Part shown: piece by piece, positions 10,160-21,024 of the stretch
Layout: the number at the start of each line of letters is the position of its first letter
How positions within the stretch are numbered: position 1 is the stretch's first letter
Source: Dipteris shenzhenensis
Taxonomy: Eukaryota; Polypodiophyta; Polypodiopsida; Gleicheniales
Assembly (NCBI GenBank): GCA_047967505.1
Contig: CM106538.1
Reading direction: 5' to 3' (one strand)
Length of the DNA stretch: 64,000 nucleotides
The notes under the pieces: model-generated
Told to the model about the DNA's origin: nothing
Seen by the model: only the letters and a program-made list of their open reading frames with translations
The model's database searches: none
Position numbers and translations under genes: made by a program

Positions 10160-11154
10160 GGTGATGGGTATACATAAAGTTGGAGGAAGACAATATCTCC
10201 TATTCATGCCTACGATCATCTTAAAGTTCTATTCATTTAGTCGGCACCCACCTAATTATTTTGACCTATTAAAGGATTTTAGGGTGCACTATGACTCCTG
10301 AAGTAATTGTAAGTTGTCTTCCTTTTAAAAGAATTACAATCATGCTTATGAACTCTTTGAGTTTAGTGGGACACCTTAATCTTATGTATAATGAAGCCTA
10401 CATTGAACGAAACTTGTATATTAATCAAGCCTTAAATGCAAGCTTTAAAATAGTCAGAACATACCATCAAAGGAATTATAGGTCCCTCAAAGATAAAAAC
10501 CTATAAAAAATTGTTCATTGGAGGAAAACTAAATAGTTTCTAAAACATGAATCAATGAGGCATATTGTGTCTTTGTTTTAAAAGAATTACAATCATGTCG
10601 GTAACCCTTTAATTTTAATAAGAGACCATGACCTTATCTGTGTTATAAAAAAGTCAAATTATAAAATAGTGTGAAAATTAGGCCGTTAAAGGAATAGGTC
10701 CCTTGGACCACCATCTTATAAAATAGTGTGAAAATTAGGCGGTCAAAGGAAGGTCCCTTGGATATAAAAGTCAATAATATAAGATCACCATCTTATATAT
10801 GTGTCAAAAAATTTAAAGCCACATTATAGAATTAGGCCGTCAAAGGAATAGGCTCCTTAGAGATAAAATACAATATAAAATTTGATTGATTAGATGAGAT
10901 GTTGAATGTTGTCCTATGAGTAGTTTTAAAAAATGAAAAAGCACTGCATATTGTGTCTTCTTCTTTGAAACATTTAAATTATGTTGCAAAGGTCCCTTAC
11001 GGACTCCTTACAGATCAATAGATCCCTCAGAGCCCGGGGAGTCCACTAGGGTTTATCGTATGGTACCATGTGAGTGTAAGGGAGGGGGGTTATATAAGGG
11101 AAGGAAGGTACATTTTATAAGGTAAGGTCCCGTAAATAGGGGGTAGATAAGAGG
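10160..11154. repeat. Diverged tandem repeats left of the 14-kb transposon
   Basis: From about 10260 onward short units recur: ttttaaaagaattacaatcatg (10322 and 10576), aaaatagtgtgaaaattagg (10663 and 10719), and aggtcccttgga with variants. The block at 10861-10920 is about 70 percent alike to 25433-25492, on the other side of the transposon. No gene is seen. Confidence 0.6.
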
Positions 11155-11181
11155 AACACACTATTCAAAATTTTTGGACTT
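11155..11181 (+). repeat. Left terminal inverted repeat of 14-kb transposon
   Basis: A 27-bp sequence beginning AACACACTATTC and ending TTTGGACTT is identical in reverse complement to 25333-25359. A partial inverted copy at 11209-11227 (agtccaaaaattttgaata) makes the left end itself able to form a hairpin. Confidence 0.9.
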
Positions 11182-11324
11182 GTGTAAAGTCCAATTTGAG
11201 AAATGGACCAAAAAACAGTCCAAAAATTTTGAATATACTAGTAATGTTGTTTTTTGAACTAGATTTGACAACTCAAAACAAAAGATTTGATGATTAAGTA
11301 CTAAGAACATCAATGCATAACCAA

Positions 11325-11645
11325 ATCTCTTACAAAGGTGGTCTACATAAACATCTTCATAACTTCACAAAAATCTCTTACAAAGGTGGTCTACATAAAC
11401 ATCTTCATAACTTCTTGTGAATTGAGCTACTATCACCTAAGAACATCAATAGATGACCAATAATAGATGACAAATTCTCTTAGAAAGGTGGTGTAAATAA
11501 ACACCTTTATGTATAAGTGGTGTGCACACACCTTTATGACCATTTCTTTTAGAAAGGTGGTGTACATAAACCCCTTAGAAAGGTAGTGTAGATAAATCCT
11601 TTTATGTGTAAGTGGTGTACATATACAACTCACTTGGTATTAAAA
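11325..11645. repeat. Left subterminal repeats of 14-kb transposon
   Basis: Two 45-50-bp units with cttacaaaggtggtctacat lie at 11329-11412. Diverged units with aaaggtggtgta..taaacacc and taagtggtgtacatataca follow. The taagtggtgta element recurs in inverted orientation at the right end (24873-25025). Such arrays are typical transposase-binding regions. Confidence 0.7.
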
Positions 11646-11802
11646 AACACCCTTAACTGTAAAAACACATTTGACATAAAGTTTAAAATACACCATTAAG
11701 TATAAAATGGACCTCATAAACAATCTTTATACACAATAATGAGAGTAAAGAAATCAAAAAAGAAGTTCAAAACTTGTGATTACAAAGCCGTCAGCCATCA
11801 TG

Positions 11803-14800
11803 TTACTCAGTACCAATGTCTTCAATGCCAGGCCCTTGACTACCAGGGTCCTAACTAATAGGCTGCTCTAAGACTGGAGTCTCAGTAGTAAGGTCCTCAA
11901 TAGTTTGCTCTTCAGTTCCAAGCACCTGACTAGTAGGCTGCTCTAGAGTCTCATGACCAAGTTCTTGGTGAGTAGGGACCTGGCTACTAGGTTCTTGACT
12001 AGTAGGCTGCTCTGGAGTCTGTAAGATCATGGTAGAAGAACCATCTATGCCTCCTGGTAACTCCTCCTAGTCATGCTTTGCCTCGTCCATACCTTCTTTG
12101 ATTAAGGCTTCCTTGCTTGATCCACTTGCATGTCCTTCACCCAAGATCAAGGGCGCCTTCCTCACTTTTAATTTCAAGGGAAGTGCTTCCACCTCTTTAG
12201 CCTTACCTTTTCCTGTGACGTGCTGTACTACTACTTCTTGCTGCCGCGAGCCTTCCCATATGATGAGTGGAACCTCCTTGACTCTAGTTGACAATTGATC
12301 ACCCTTATTCTTTGTGCGGATTTCTTCTTGGCGTAAGTCATCGGATGCAGAGCTTTCATCCTCATCATCACCTGAGCTAGAATCATCACCCTCGGATTCA
12401 CTACCCTCGTCTTCGACATTTTTCTCACTACCCTCTTCTTTGACATTTTCCTCTTCAAAGAAGGTAGTGCAACTATAATATGTGTCAAAGAACTCAATTT
12501 GATGGGGGGTATCAATGACATTTACATTTCTACCTTGGTGTAGCAATTTCTCAGCAGCAAAACCCATTCGATACAATGCTACTTCCCACCCATCATTTAG
12601 TAAATTCTTTGTCATCTCTAGTATCACATCAGGATCCATCAGCTTTCTATAATCCACCATTGCTGCATCAAGCTTAACCTTATTGTCCTCAAAGTAATGA
12701 AGCTCGAGAGTCCTTAAAGGAATTTTGATTAGATTGCCACCACCCCTGGATAAGAAGCACATTAAGAAAGGCTGCAAGACTTGAATGGCAGTGCCTTCCA
12801 AGACAGTCATATGATTGCGTAGGATTATACCATGGTATACTTTTGAAAGTAAATACCCAAATGCAGATGTCAAACTCGCATACAAGGCATCCTTTTGTGA
12901 TTTTGTCATGAACAGGATCAACATTGATCTTTTCTTATCTGCCATAGGACCTTCTACGATAAACCGCACAAGTTCAACTATTCGTGACACTGCAAGGTCT
13001 TGCAATTCATCTATGAAAAATACACATGGCTTCTCCCAAGCATGACCGCTCATTGTTATGAAATGCTCTGTATCAATGCCATTGATGTGTGTAAATTTTG
13101 TATCATTCTCTGATAGCAGGATATCATAGGAGAAGCTGAATGGAGAACCATCATCTAAACCACCAATTGCTCTACCTTGGGCAGTGGACTGCAAGGCCTT
13201 TTTCTTGATGTCCATATATTCTGTCTCAACAACCTTTGGCATTTTAGCTCTTAGATCCTTTGTTGGTGTGGCATCTGCATCCATTGAAGCCAACCACTTT
13301 CTAGCCCATGTCTTATCAAGGAGTTGACCTAGGCTAAGTGCTTTTTTCTTATCCACATCAATTGACTTGCCAGCTAACTCATCATCAGATTTCAATAAAA
13401 ATAATAGTGCCGAGAGAGCAGCCTCACTTTGAATCATTCGGGTGACCACTTCATCCAAGTTGCTATGCTTGCTCTTCTTTCCAAAGAAGCAGTCACCACT
13501 TAGGATCTTCTTGCATACTTCTTCTGTTATTGCATCTGGAACAAACCTTAATGCTCTCCACCAAACAATAGACATCGGTTTCTTTATTTCTTTCCTCTGA
13601 GTTGCAGTGTGCTCTGGTGCCTCAAAGGATATCTTCCATGTTTCATATGCTTGGCAAACATCCACCATGCTCTGAAACACTGAGTCCTCGTGGAAGACAA
13701 TGCAAGTAACATCCCTGTATCTTGCAACGGCAGTGTTCAAATCCTTTGCCTCAACCTTATTACTTGGTATGCCTTGCGTATTGCTTACAACACCTTTCAA
13801 GCATCTATAGAACCGAGTCCTCTTTGCCATGTACTCAGATGTAGGTCTCCTGCCCTTCACTGTTTGTGGCTTTCCATAGCCCATCCATAACTCCCTTGCC
13901 TTTATCAAGATCTCAGAAAGAGAAGAGCCTTTTTTCAACCTAAATGGAGTAGAATTTAGCCTTTCTGATTCTAGAATGTACTTCGAGTCATCGTTAAATA
14001 TGCATATATGACAAATGACCCGTTGAAACTTTTCCATCCACTCAATTTGTGGCAAGTTTCCGTTTCTTCCCTCATCAAGGGCGATCCTGCAAGCTTCACA
14101 AAAGTGTTGCCCATCAATGGGCTCAACCTGCATCTTTCCAAGAATCTATTCTTTGCCAGCATGTATCTCTTCTCGACGTCAGTCCCATATCGGCTTTGGT
14201 ACAAAGCCTCTCCACGAACAAAGTCACTCCTTCTAAAGTTCTCAAAAGCATCAAGAAAGTCCATGCGCTTTTGAAATGTGACATCAGGCAATGTAGGATC
14301 ATCTTCTTGAAGTCTCTTAAACGCCATAGGACGAAGAGTGATATTAGTGGCAATTGGAGTTCTTGTTTTCCTCGTATCTTCATACAATTTGCGTGCAAAT
14401 GTCTTATCTAGCTTTCTTTGATTTGTGAACAACGAAGCTCGATCAATAAGCATTGTGGCCACGCTGAATTGTGAAAATTCCCAAATGTACCCCTCATCCT
14501 CTGGAGGATGTAAGTCTACCAATCTTATAGAAAAGTCTTCGAGACTTGTATCTTCTTCTTGCGGATCCTCCTATTCATCGCTATCCAATTTTTCACCTAG
14601 TTTTAAATAACCTGCACTTGAACGATCTGCATGTGGAGTAGGAGTTATTCTTGCTCTCTTTCTAGGAATAGCTGTAGAACTTGAATCTGCTCCACGATCA
14701 CTCCTTCTTGTTCCTGTAGTTGCAGCAGTCGATGGTGTAGGTACAGTTGGAGATATTGTAGTTACTGCCGTAGATATTGTAGTTACTCTTGCCGGAGTTA

Positions 14801-15269
14801 CCGTAGTTATCGCCACAGATATTGGCGGTACAACTTGAGGGTTACATGTTATAGATGGCGTACTTATTGCTGCACTTACTACTGCTGAAGGTACAACACC
14901 ACCACTTGGAAATGCATCCCACATTTTCTTCAATGCTTCTAAGGCACTAAGCAATTCTTGAGATCCCTCAATTGAATCTAGTAAGGGCTTCAAGAAGTGC
15001 TTGTGCGTAACTCGTAACTTGTAAACCACCTCGTCATTCTTTCCTTTGCACACAACTTCTATCAAATTGTTTTCTTTAATGTTGATGTTTGAGACCATGC
15101 CACCATTTCTTACTACCTCTGGAGAATATTTCACACTTGGCACATTCTCTGTAGTGATCACCAAAAAATACTTTGATTTGTGCTCCATAAAATACCAAGC
15201 ATGTTTAAGGTATTTGAAAGACACCTTGGAATCAAAACTGGAAGTCATAGTTTTCTGAAAAACAATCAA
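11803..15269 (-). pseudogene. Unknown transposon protein, about 1150 codons, decayed
   Basis: One reading frame runs from 15269 to a TAA at 11803, broken by in-frame TAG codons at 14571 and 12067 and near 11850, and by a one-base shift near 14135-14150. A splice-acceptor-like TTGTTTTTCAG precedes the second Met (15248), so an upstream exon may exist. Parts in order: a globular N-terminal domain of about 130 residues; a Ser/Thr/Pro-rich linker with a basic patch (PRKRAR, possible nuclear signal); a helical region; two CxxC pairs (FCEAC, ICHIC) about 35 residues apart, a possible zinc site; a 450-residue alpha/beta-like region containing FFIDELQDL and SMLILFMTKSQ; an acidic Glu/Asp/Ser tract; and a C-terminal repeat of the type EQPTSQ. 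I do not recognise the family. A distant methyltransferase- or ATPase-like fold is only a guess. It diverges from the DUF7869 module across the repetitive centre. Confidence 0.6.
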
Positions 15270-15650
15270 AAATAAAAAATGAGAATTACAATGATTTTCA
15301 AACTCAAAATATTAAATAAATTTCTAATTAAATATTATTTTAAGTTTTATTTATTTTTAATTTTAAAAATAAATTAAATTAATTTATTTTTTTTATCTTT
15401 TTTTAATTATTTTATTTTAATTTATTTTAATTAATTCATTTATTTTTATATCTAAAATTTAATTTAATTTTTTAAAATTTTTTTAAGTTTTATTTATTTT
15501 AACTTTTTCTATTTTTTTAAAATAAATTAAGTTAATTAATTTTTTTCGTCTTTTTTTTCCTTCTTTAAATTAAATTAATTTAATTTTTTTGTCTTTAAAA
15601 ATAAAATAAAAATTTAAAGCCCTTTGGGAGCTTAGGGCAGGGGAGGGATT
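15270..15650. other. AT-rich spacer in 14-kb transposon
   Basis: A strongly AT-rich stretch (runs of aaattaaattaatttattt) lies upstream of the leftward gene, beyond the acceptor-like site at about 15259. It would fit an intron or promoter. No ORF is supported. Confidence 0.5.
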
Positions 15651-17040
15651 AACCCCAACCTGTTGCGTGCGTAATAGGTTGGGGGTTAACCCCCTCCTCT
15701 CCTCTCGCCTCCCCCATCCCGCCTCTTCCTTCCTCTTTCTTTGCCTCCTCCTCCCGTTTGCGCCCTCTCGTCGACCCCCTCCCCTCCCTCCCGTCTGCGC
15801 CCTCCCCGCCCTCTCACCTCCTTGCCTGCCTCCTCTCCCTCCTCCCTCCCGCCTCCCTGCCTACCTCCTCTCCTCCTCCCTCTCGCCTCCCCGCCTGCCT
15901 CCTCCCTCCCGACTGCCCTCTCCTCTCCCTCCTCCCTCCCCTCCCGTCCTCCTCACCGCTCCCCACCTTAAAAAAGAGGGAGAAGAGGGGGGAAAGCGGG
16001 AGGAGAGGGGAAGGGAGCGGAGGGAGGAAGGGAGGGGGCCGACGGGAGGGGAGGCGAGGAAGGGGGAGGGGGCGACGGGAGGGCAGGAGGAGAGGAGGGA
16101 GGGGGGGTTAATGGCCGGGGAAGGGAGAGGGGAAGCGGGGAAGGGAGGGCGGGAGGAGAGGAGGGAGGGGGGGTTTACCCCCACCTGTTGCGTGCACAAC
16201 AAGTGGGTTGGGGGGTATTATTACCCCCACCCCACCTGTTGCGTGCGCAACAGGGGGGGTTTAACCCTCCCCCTCCCTCCTCTCGTCCCGCCGCCCTCTC
16301 ACCTCCCCTCCCCTTCCTTGCCTCGTCGCCCCCCCACCCCACCTATTGCGCACGCAATAGGTGGGGTGGGGGGGGTATTATTGGGGGGGGGTTAACCCCC
16401 CTCCCTCCTCTCCCCGCGCCCTCCCACCTCCCCTCCCCCTTCCCCGCCTCCCCTCCCCCTTCCCCGCGCCTCCCCTCCCCCTTCCCCTTCCCCTCGCCCT
16501 CCCCGCCTCCCCTCCCCCTTCCCCGCCCTCCCGTCGGCCCCCTCCCCTTCCCCTTCCCCACCTCTCCCTCGCGTCGGCCCCCTCCCCTCCCGGCAGGGAG
16601 GGAGGGGCCGGCGAGGAGGGGGAGGGAGAGGAGGGGGAGGGAGAGGGAGGGGCCGGTGGGGAGGGGAACGGGGAGGGAGAGGAGGGAAAGGGAGGGGCCG
16701 GCGGGGAGGGGGAGGGGGAGGCGGGGAAGGGGAGGGGAAGGGAGAGCAGGGAGGAGAGGGGAAGGGGAAGGGGGAGGAGAGGGGAAGGGAGGGGGAGGGG
16801 AGGAGAGGAAGCGAGAGGAGGGAGGGGAGAAGCGGGAGGAGAGGGGAAGGGAGGGGGAGACAGGAAGCGGGAGAAGAAGGGGGAGGATAGGGGAAGGGAG
16901 GGGGAGGGGAGGGCAAGGGACGGGAGGGAGGAGAGGGGAAGGGAGAGGAGAGAGGAAGCGGGAGGAGAGGGGATGGTAAGCAGGAGGGGAGGGACGAGAG
17001 GGAGGGAGGGAGTACCTGGGTGGAGAGGTGGTGGAGCTCT
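15650..17040. repeat. Alternating polypyrimidine and polypurine blocks with TTGC palindromes
   Basis: Pyrimidine-only tracts of ccctcc type (about 15690-15965, 16265-16325, 16395-16595) alternate with purine-only tracts of gggagg type (about 15975-16170, 16600-17000), making imperfect inverted repeats hundreds of bases long, with one axis near 16595. Short palindromic joints with cctgttgcgtgcgcaacagg or cctattgcgcacgcaatagg sit at about 15658, 16180, 16235 and 16342. The long open frames in this block on both strands are a consequence of composition, not genes. Confidence 0.85.
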
Positions 17041-17449
17041 AGGAAAATTGTGAGAGAGAATGAGGAGAAGTAGAGTTTTATAGGAAATGGGTAGCTTTTA
17101 GGTCAAGTCAGCTTTTTTTAGTTTTTAAGGTTTTTTTAGTTCTTTTAGGTTCACTATAAGTAGAACATTCTTCATTCTCTCTTTCATTCAAAGATCATTC
17201 TTTTACACTCCACGCTTCTCTCCTCTCATCAACCTGTTGCAAGATTCTCAAAAATTTTCAAAATGTTGCAAGAGGTGAGTTCATTTCTAACCTATTGCGT
17301 ACGCAAGAACTTCTAAGAATCAAGTTTTTGTAAATTTGAACTTTTTTTCAAATCCGATTCTTATCTCAAAAACTTGTGTGTACGCAACAACTTCAAAAAA
17401 CCATTTTTGCATTAAATCTTTTTTCCCACAAATTTTCCTCTTTCCCTCA

Positions 17450-18140
17450 AACTCTCACAACCTATTTTTAGAAATTTCTCTCCTAGCCTATCGGGCACGC
17501 AACAATTTTTCCAAAAAAAAAATCTATTACAAATTTCTCTCTCAACCTCAAAACCACTCAAACCTCCCTACCTATTGCGGACACAACAACTTCAAAACAA
17601 AATTTAATCATAAATCTCTCCAAAAAACTCTTTAACAAAAAAAAAACAATCTATTGCAAATTTCTCTCTCAACCTCAAAACCACTCAAACCCTACCTATT
17701 GCGTACGCAACAACTTCAAAACAAAATTTAATCATAAATCTCTCCAAAAAACTCCTCAACAAAAAAAAACAATCTATTACAAATTTCTCTCTCAACCTCA
17801 AAACCACTCAAACCTCCCTACCTATTGCGTACGTAACAACTTCAAAACAAAATTTAATCATAAATCTCTCCAAAAAACTCCTCAAAAAAGAAAACAATCT
17901 ATTACAAATTTCTCTCTCAACCTCAAAACCACTCAAACCTCCCTACCTATTACGTACGCAACAACTTCAAAACAAAATTTAATCATAAATCTCTCCAAAA
18001 AACTCTTCTCACGACACTTTATTACAAATTTCTCTCTCAACCTCAAAACCACTCAAACCTCCCTACCTATTGTGTACGCAATAACTTCAAAACAAAATTT
18101 AATCATAAATCTTTCAAAAAACTCTTCTCATGACACTTTA
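17450..18140. repeat. Tandem repeat, about 120-125 bp, five copies
   Basis: Units contain cctattgcgtacgcaacaac then ttcaaaacaaaatttaatca and aatttctctctcaacctcaa. The cctattgc starts lie at 17571, 17695, 17821, 17946 and 18066. The embedded ttgcgtacgcaa palindrome is the same core as in the neighbouring GC-rich blocks. Confidence 0.9.
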
Positions 18141-18906
18141 TTAATATAAGAAATCCATTTATAATATTTTTACTCCATAATATAATAAATTTTTATTAAC
18201 TAATGTTAAAATATAATTTTACTGAAAATATATATTATTAATCTATAAATTAATATAATTATTATATAAATATATTAATTTAAAAAATATAACTTGAAAG
18301 GGAAGTCTTCTAGCATATGTGCTTTATATAATACTTATTCTTAAAACAATGAGGAATTAGTGAATATATTGCTATTCTATACATTATTAACTTAAAAACT
18401 AATATAAATATAAATTAATTATTATATAAATTTAAATAAATATATAAATTATTAATATTATACATTAATAACATTTAAAATTATGTAGATTATATACTAA
18501 TAACCTTTCAATTTTAAAAAGTAGTCAATCAAAGAATTGAATTAATTTAAAAAATAAGAAAATATTAAATTTTACACACTTACTTTTAGCATGTATGCTT
18601 TTCTTCCATGTGTATAATACTTCTTAGTTAGTCGAAGAATGAAAAATTAGATAATGTATTTGTAAGGTAGGTATTTAAAACCATAGGATCTAGAAGAGGT
18701 TTAGCATACTTACTTATCTTTGTTACTATGTGTAATACTTTGCAAAAGCCTTAAACTTTGTTTAAGGCTTTGCACAAAACTACAGTATCATTGCATCCAT
18801 ATCATTTTTTTACTTTAGCAACCACCAGATATCCATGGTATCCATTATATGGAATACATATTTCTTCTGAATATTTCTTATCACATACTTTTTCATTTCT
18901 TCTGGT
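18141..18906. other. AT-rich spacer in 14-kb transposon
   Basis: This stretch is dominated by A and T (ttaatataaatataaattaa), with no supported ORF, RNA gene or recognisable repeat. Confidence 0.5.
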
Positions 18907-19190
18907 ACACCATGCAGCATGAATGTAAGAAAATATGAATCGGTGTGCTTTTAGCCTATGTACTTGTCCCTAATCAGTAGGTTACTTTGACTAGGTAGAC
19001 TTATAATTACTTAAAGTAAAGCCTTTACAAAGGATCGTACCTTCTAATACACCATGCAGCATGAATGTAAGAAAATATGAATCGGTGTGCTTTTAGCCTA
19101 TGTGCTTGTCCCTAATCAGTAGGATACTTTGACTAGGTAGACTTATACTTACTTAAAGTAAAGCCTTTGCAAAGGATCATACCTATAAAC
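18907..19190. repeat. 142-bp tandem duplication
   Basis: Two head-to-tail copies start acaccatgcagcatgaatgt at 18907 and 19049. They differ by only a few bases, so the duplication is recent relative to the decay of the coding parts. Confidence 0.9.
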
Positions 19191-19279
19191 AAAACACTTT
19201 GGAAAGCATATAACATATAGTCTATATATATCTAAACTAAATACTTTGGAATGCATATTTTATATAGTCTATATACCTT

Positions 19280-19720
19280 AAATCTTACACCCTAAATCTT
19301 AAATCCTAAAGTTCCCTAAATCTTAGGTTATACAATCTAAGCTCTTAAACTTATATAATAGTTATAATCCCTAAACCCTAAACCTTAAACCCTAACCCCT
19401 ATAACTTAAATTCTAAAACCTAATTTTCAATTCTAAACCCTAGATTCTAGACTCTAAGCTCATGATCTTATATACTAAACCCTAAACTCTAAAACCTAAA
19501 ACCTAAATCCTAAATCCTAAACCCTAAAATAATAATCATAAACCCTAAATGCTAAATCCTAAACCCTAAACCCTAGATTCTAAACCCTAAACCCTAAATC
19601 CTAAACCCTAAACCCTAAAAACATAATCATAAACCCGAAACCCTAAACACTAAATCTTAAATCCTAAGCCCTAAATCCTTAACCCTAAATACTAAACCCT
19701 AAACCCTAACCCTAAAATAC
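19280..19720 (+). repeat. Telomere-type CCCTAAA repeats, left block
   Basis: Perfect and degenerate copies of CCCTAAA and TCCTAAA occur continuously for about 440 bp. The orientation is CCCTAAA on the plus strand. The block is matched by the opposite orientation at 20697-20930, across the palindrome cluster. Confidence 0.85.
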
Positions 19721-19739
19721 AATCAAAATTTAATGATTT

Positions 19740-20696
19740 TTTTCAATTTGTGCACTAGGTTTGATATATCCCCCAAACTGTTGCAAGTGGAATAGGTTAA
19801 TGGTACACTCAACCTATTGCAAAAATCAAGGAATTTTCTTGATTTGTGCAACAGGTTGGATATACCCCCCCAACCTGTTGCTTGAAACAGATTGGATATA
19901 CCCCCCAACCTGTTGCTCGAGCAATAGGTTGGGGTCACCCCAACCGAGGCTTGTTGTTGGATATATCCCCCAACCTATTGCTAGGTTGGGGGATATATCC
20001 AACAACAAGCCTCGGTTGGGGTGACCCCAACCTATTGCTCGAGCAACAGGTTGGGGGGTATATCCAACCTGTTGCACAAGTCAAGAAAATGGGTATATCC
20101 AACCTGTTGCACAAGTCAAGAATTTTCTTGACTTGTGCAACAGGTTGGATATACCCCCCAACCTGTTGCTCGAGCAACAGGTTGGGGGTATATCCAACCT
20201 TGCACAAATCAAGAAACAGGTTGGATATATTCCCCAATTGTATATCAAATTGTTGCACAAATAAGAAAAATTCTTGATTTGTGCAACAAGTTGGATATAT
20301 CCCCCAACCTGTTGCTCAAGCAATAGGTTGGGGGATATATCCAACCTGTTGCACAAATTAAAAAAATTCATTAAATTTTGGTTGTATTTTAGGGCAACCT
20401 GTTTCTTGATTTGTGCAAGGTTGTATATACCCCCAACCTGTTGCTCGAGCAACAGGTTGGATATACCCCCCAACCTGTTGCTCGAGCAACAGGTTGGGGG
20501 TATATCCAACCTTGCACAAATCAAGAAACAGGTTGGATATATTCCCCAATTGTATATCAAATTGTTGCACAAATAAGAAAAATTATTGATTCGTGCAACA
20601 AGTTGGATATATCCCCCAACCTGTTGCTCAAGCAACAGGTTGGGGGATATATCCAACCTGTTGCACAAATTAAAAAATTTCATTAAATTTTGGTTG
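19740..20696. repeat. Cluster of palindromes built from AACCTGTTGC
   Basis: Copies of the 28-bp palindrome whose half is CCAACCTGTTGCTC lie near 20158, 20434 and 20471, with imperfect copies elsewhere. Another palindrome, caagaattttcttg, lies near 20119. Units are joined by ggatatatccccc or its complement, so almost every segment pairs with a neighbour. A direct duplication of about 200 bp (20193-20396 and 20506-20705) lies within the cluster. The ORFs crossing the block repeat LLLEQQVGGYIQPVAQ-like strings in several frames and are artefacts of the repeats. Confidence 0.9.
19892..20067. repeat. Perfect hairpin, 85-bp arms, 6-bp loop
   Basis: Positions 19892-19976 are the exact reverse complement of 19983-20067, with attgct (19977-19982) between. 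Arms include cccaaccgaggcttgttgtt and its complement. Transcription would give a long perfect double-stranded RNA, and single-stranded DNA would fold into a stable cruciform. Confidence 0.9.
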
Positions 20697-20930
20697 TATT
20701 TTAGGGTTAGGGTTTAGGGTTTAGGATTTAAGATTCAGGATTTAGGATTTAGAGTTTAGGATTTAAGGTTTAGGATTTATTGTTTAGGAGTTTAGGATTT
20801 AGGGTTTAGGGTTTAGGAATTAAATGTTTAAAGTTTAGGATTTACGGTGATTAAGATGTTTTGGTATTAATTATTTAAAGTTTAGGATGTAGGGTTTAGG
20901 TTTAGGGTTTAGGTTTAATGCCTTCTCTGC
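20697..20930 (-). repeat. Telomere-type TTTAGGG repeats, right block
   Basis: Copies of TTTAGGG and TTTAGGA run from the end of the palindrome cluster to about 20930. The orientation is opposite to the left block, so the pair reads CCCTAAA ... TTTAGGG as the two ends of a linear chromosome would. Confidence 0.85.
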
Positions 20931-21024
20931 TAGTTTCGATATAGAAGTTATAAAGTAATAATAAGCTCAATGATTATTTATTATGTTCATTTTGAGTTGC
21001 TAATCTATTTTTGTACATAAAACA

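Noticed and set aside
15667-17053. Several long Pro/Arg/Gly-rich frames on both strands
   Set aside because: They exist only because purine-only and pyrimidine-only tracts lack stop codons. They overlap in all frames and have no protein-like pattern.
17450-18140. CRISPR-like array
   Set aside because: The units are contiguous tandem repeats of about 120 bp without unique spacers, in a plant nuclear setting with no cas genes.
19723-20686. Frames repeating VGGYIQPVA-like strings
   Set aside because: They appear in multiple frames on both strands because the DNA is palindromic and are not evidence of a gene.
19280-20930. A true chromosome end
   Set aside because: The telomere-type repeats are degenerate, lie inside a transposon, and are followed on both sides by coding remnants and flanking DNA.
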